DNA of 64,000 nt, from contig NZ_SLUQ01000006.1 of the NCBI RefSeq assembly GCF_004345245.1, positions 248,001-312,000 on the forward strand. The letters run 5' to 3'. Below, in pieces: positions 63,385 to 64,000 of the stretch. The stretch's first letter is position 1, and each line of letters opens with the position of its first letter. Position numbers and translations under genes: made by a program. Under the pieces are notes generated by a model. It was given only the letters and a program-made list of their open reading frames with translations, had not been told where the DNA came from and made no database searches. Origin of the DNA: Rhizobium sp. BK251 (lineage in GTDB: Bacteria > Pseudomonadota > Alphaproteobacteria > Rhizobiales > Rhizobiaceae).

Positions 63385-64000
63385 TGATTGCTCCCCTCAT
63401 CAAGGCCGAAGGGCTTGAGCGCGTCTACAAGCTGCGCCGAGGCCCATTTGGCAAGGCCGTTCCGGTCCGCGCTGTGGACGGCGTTTCCCTCGCCGTCATG
63501 CCCGGCGAAACGCTCGGCATCGTCGGCGAATCCGGCTCCGGCAAGTCGACCTTGGGACGCATGCTGCTCGGCATCGACCCGGCTCAATCCGGGGCGGTGA
63601 CCTTCGAGGGCAGCCGCATGCCCGCCCTTGGTACCGCGGAGTGGCGAGCGCTGCGGGCCAGGATGCAACTCGTCTACCAGGATCCGCTGGCCGCCCTCGA
63701 CCGCAGGCTCACGATCGCCGCCCAGATTCGCGAGCCCCTTGATATCCATGGCCTGTTGCCCAGGGACGCGCGTTCGGCTCGTGTCCAGGATTTGATGATT
63801 GGCGTCGGATTGCGCCGGGACCAGGCGGGCAGCTATCCGCATGAGCTCTCCGGCGGCCAGCGCCAGCGTGCGGTGATCGCAAGAGCGCTGGCAACAAGCC
63901 CGAAGCTTCTCGTCTGCGACGAACCGGTTTCGGCGCTCGACGTCTCGATCCAGGCGCAGGTGGTCAACATGCTGCGCGACCTGCAGGAAAAGAACCATAT
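63384..64000 (+). CDS. Oligopeptide/dipeptide-type ABC transporter ATPase (DppF/OppF), partial
   Basis: This is the partner ATPase, cut by the window end; 205 codons are visible. It starts at GTG 63384 (TAGTG overlap). The reading frame gives [20 protein letters not shown], Walker [18 protein letters not shown]-loop [13 protein letters not shown], signature [17 protein letters not shown] and Walker [17 protein letters not shown]. It pairs with the previous ATPase. The C-terminal region and permeases are outside. Confidence 0.92.
   Translation, partial: MIAPLIKAEGLERVYKLRRGPFGKAVPVRAVDGVSLAVMPGETLGIVGESGSGKSTLGRMLLGIDPAQSGAVTFEGSRMPALGTAEWRALRARMQLVYQDPLAALDRRLTIAAQIREPLDIHGLLPRDARSARVQDLMIGVGLRRDQAGSYPHELSGGQRQRAVIARALATSPKLLVCDEPVSALDVSIQAQVVNMLRDLQEKNH

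Noticed and set aside
1-64000. CRISPR arrays, tRNA/rRNA genes, IS elements and integrase genes
   Set aside because: No regularly spaced repeats, tRNA-like cloverleaf sequences, transposase or integrase motifs were recognised on reading both strands; a tRNA scan and repeat search would be needed to be certain.

Overview
The window is typical high-GC alphaproteobacterial DNA of the Rhizobiaceae (Sinorhizobium/Ensifer, Rhizobium or Agrobacterium-like). It is probably part of a secondary replicon (chromid or megaplasmid). The reasons are repABC-family replication genes (repA and repC), a minCDE cluster, the dctA/dctBD C4-dicarboxylate system, and one solute-transport operon after another. In Sinorhizobium meliloti, minCDE and dctABD are on pSymB. 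I saw no rRNA, tRNA, insertion sequence or CRISPR array.

Layout. 0-11.7 kb is a catabolic region: FAH-family hydrolase (partial), SDR dehydrogenase, FadR-type GntR regulator, FAD-linked oxidase, VOC/glyoxalase protein, ribose-type ABC importer, GMC oxidoreductase and glycerate kinase. Two related 11-bp GntR-like operators tie the two minus-strand operons together. 11.7-14.5 kb is an unusual replication module, repA - antisense ctRNA - repC, with no repB between the genes. 14.9-19.1 kb holds a fused hydantoinase/oxoprolinase and a MarR regulator. 19.5-22.8 kb is a cobalamin riboswitch with a ribosome-binding-site hairpin, a 45-codon ORF and a corrinoid ABC importer. 22.9-30.3 kb holds an RpiR regulator, a TonB receptor and a ferric-citrate-type ABC importer. 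30.3-35.1 kb is dctD, dctB and dctA, with the DctD sites and sigma-54 promoter visible.

35.1-39.2 kb is the least explained part: a GNAT protein, an orphan terminator, an unrecognised HExxH protein overlapping a small putative membrane protein, another unknown small protein and a WGR-domain protein. 39.2-41.1 kb is minCDE with a perfect CtrA-type box ahead of minC. 41.2-48.2 kb holds an HtrA-like protease without a signal peptide, a luciferase-like monooxygenase, a metallo-beta-lactamase-fold hydrolase, a three-stem-loop small RNA, and an AraC/hydrolase/two NTF2-like protein cluster.

48.4-58.2 kb is a complete guanidine-utilisation operon under a guanidine-I (ykkC) riboswitch: NitT/TauT-type importer, two urea-carboxylase-associated proteins (carboxyguanidine deiminase), biotin-dependent guanidine/urea carboxylase and allophanate hydrolase. 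A short probable sRNA follows at 58.5 kb. 58.6-64 kb is a SorC regulator, a HAD phosphatase and the start of a dipeptide-type ABC importer that runs off the end.

All functions are inferred from reading the sequence and from remembered family features; no database search was run.
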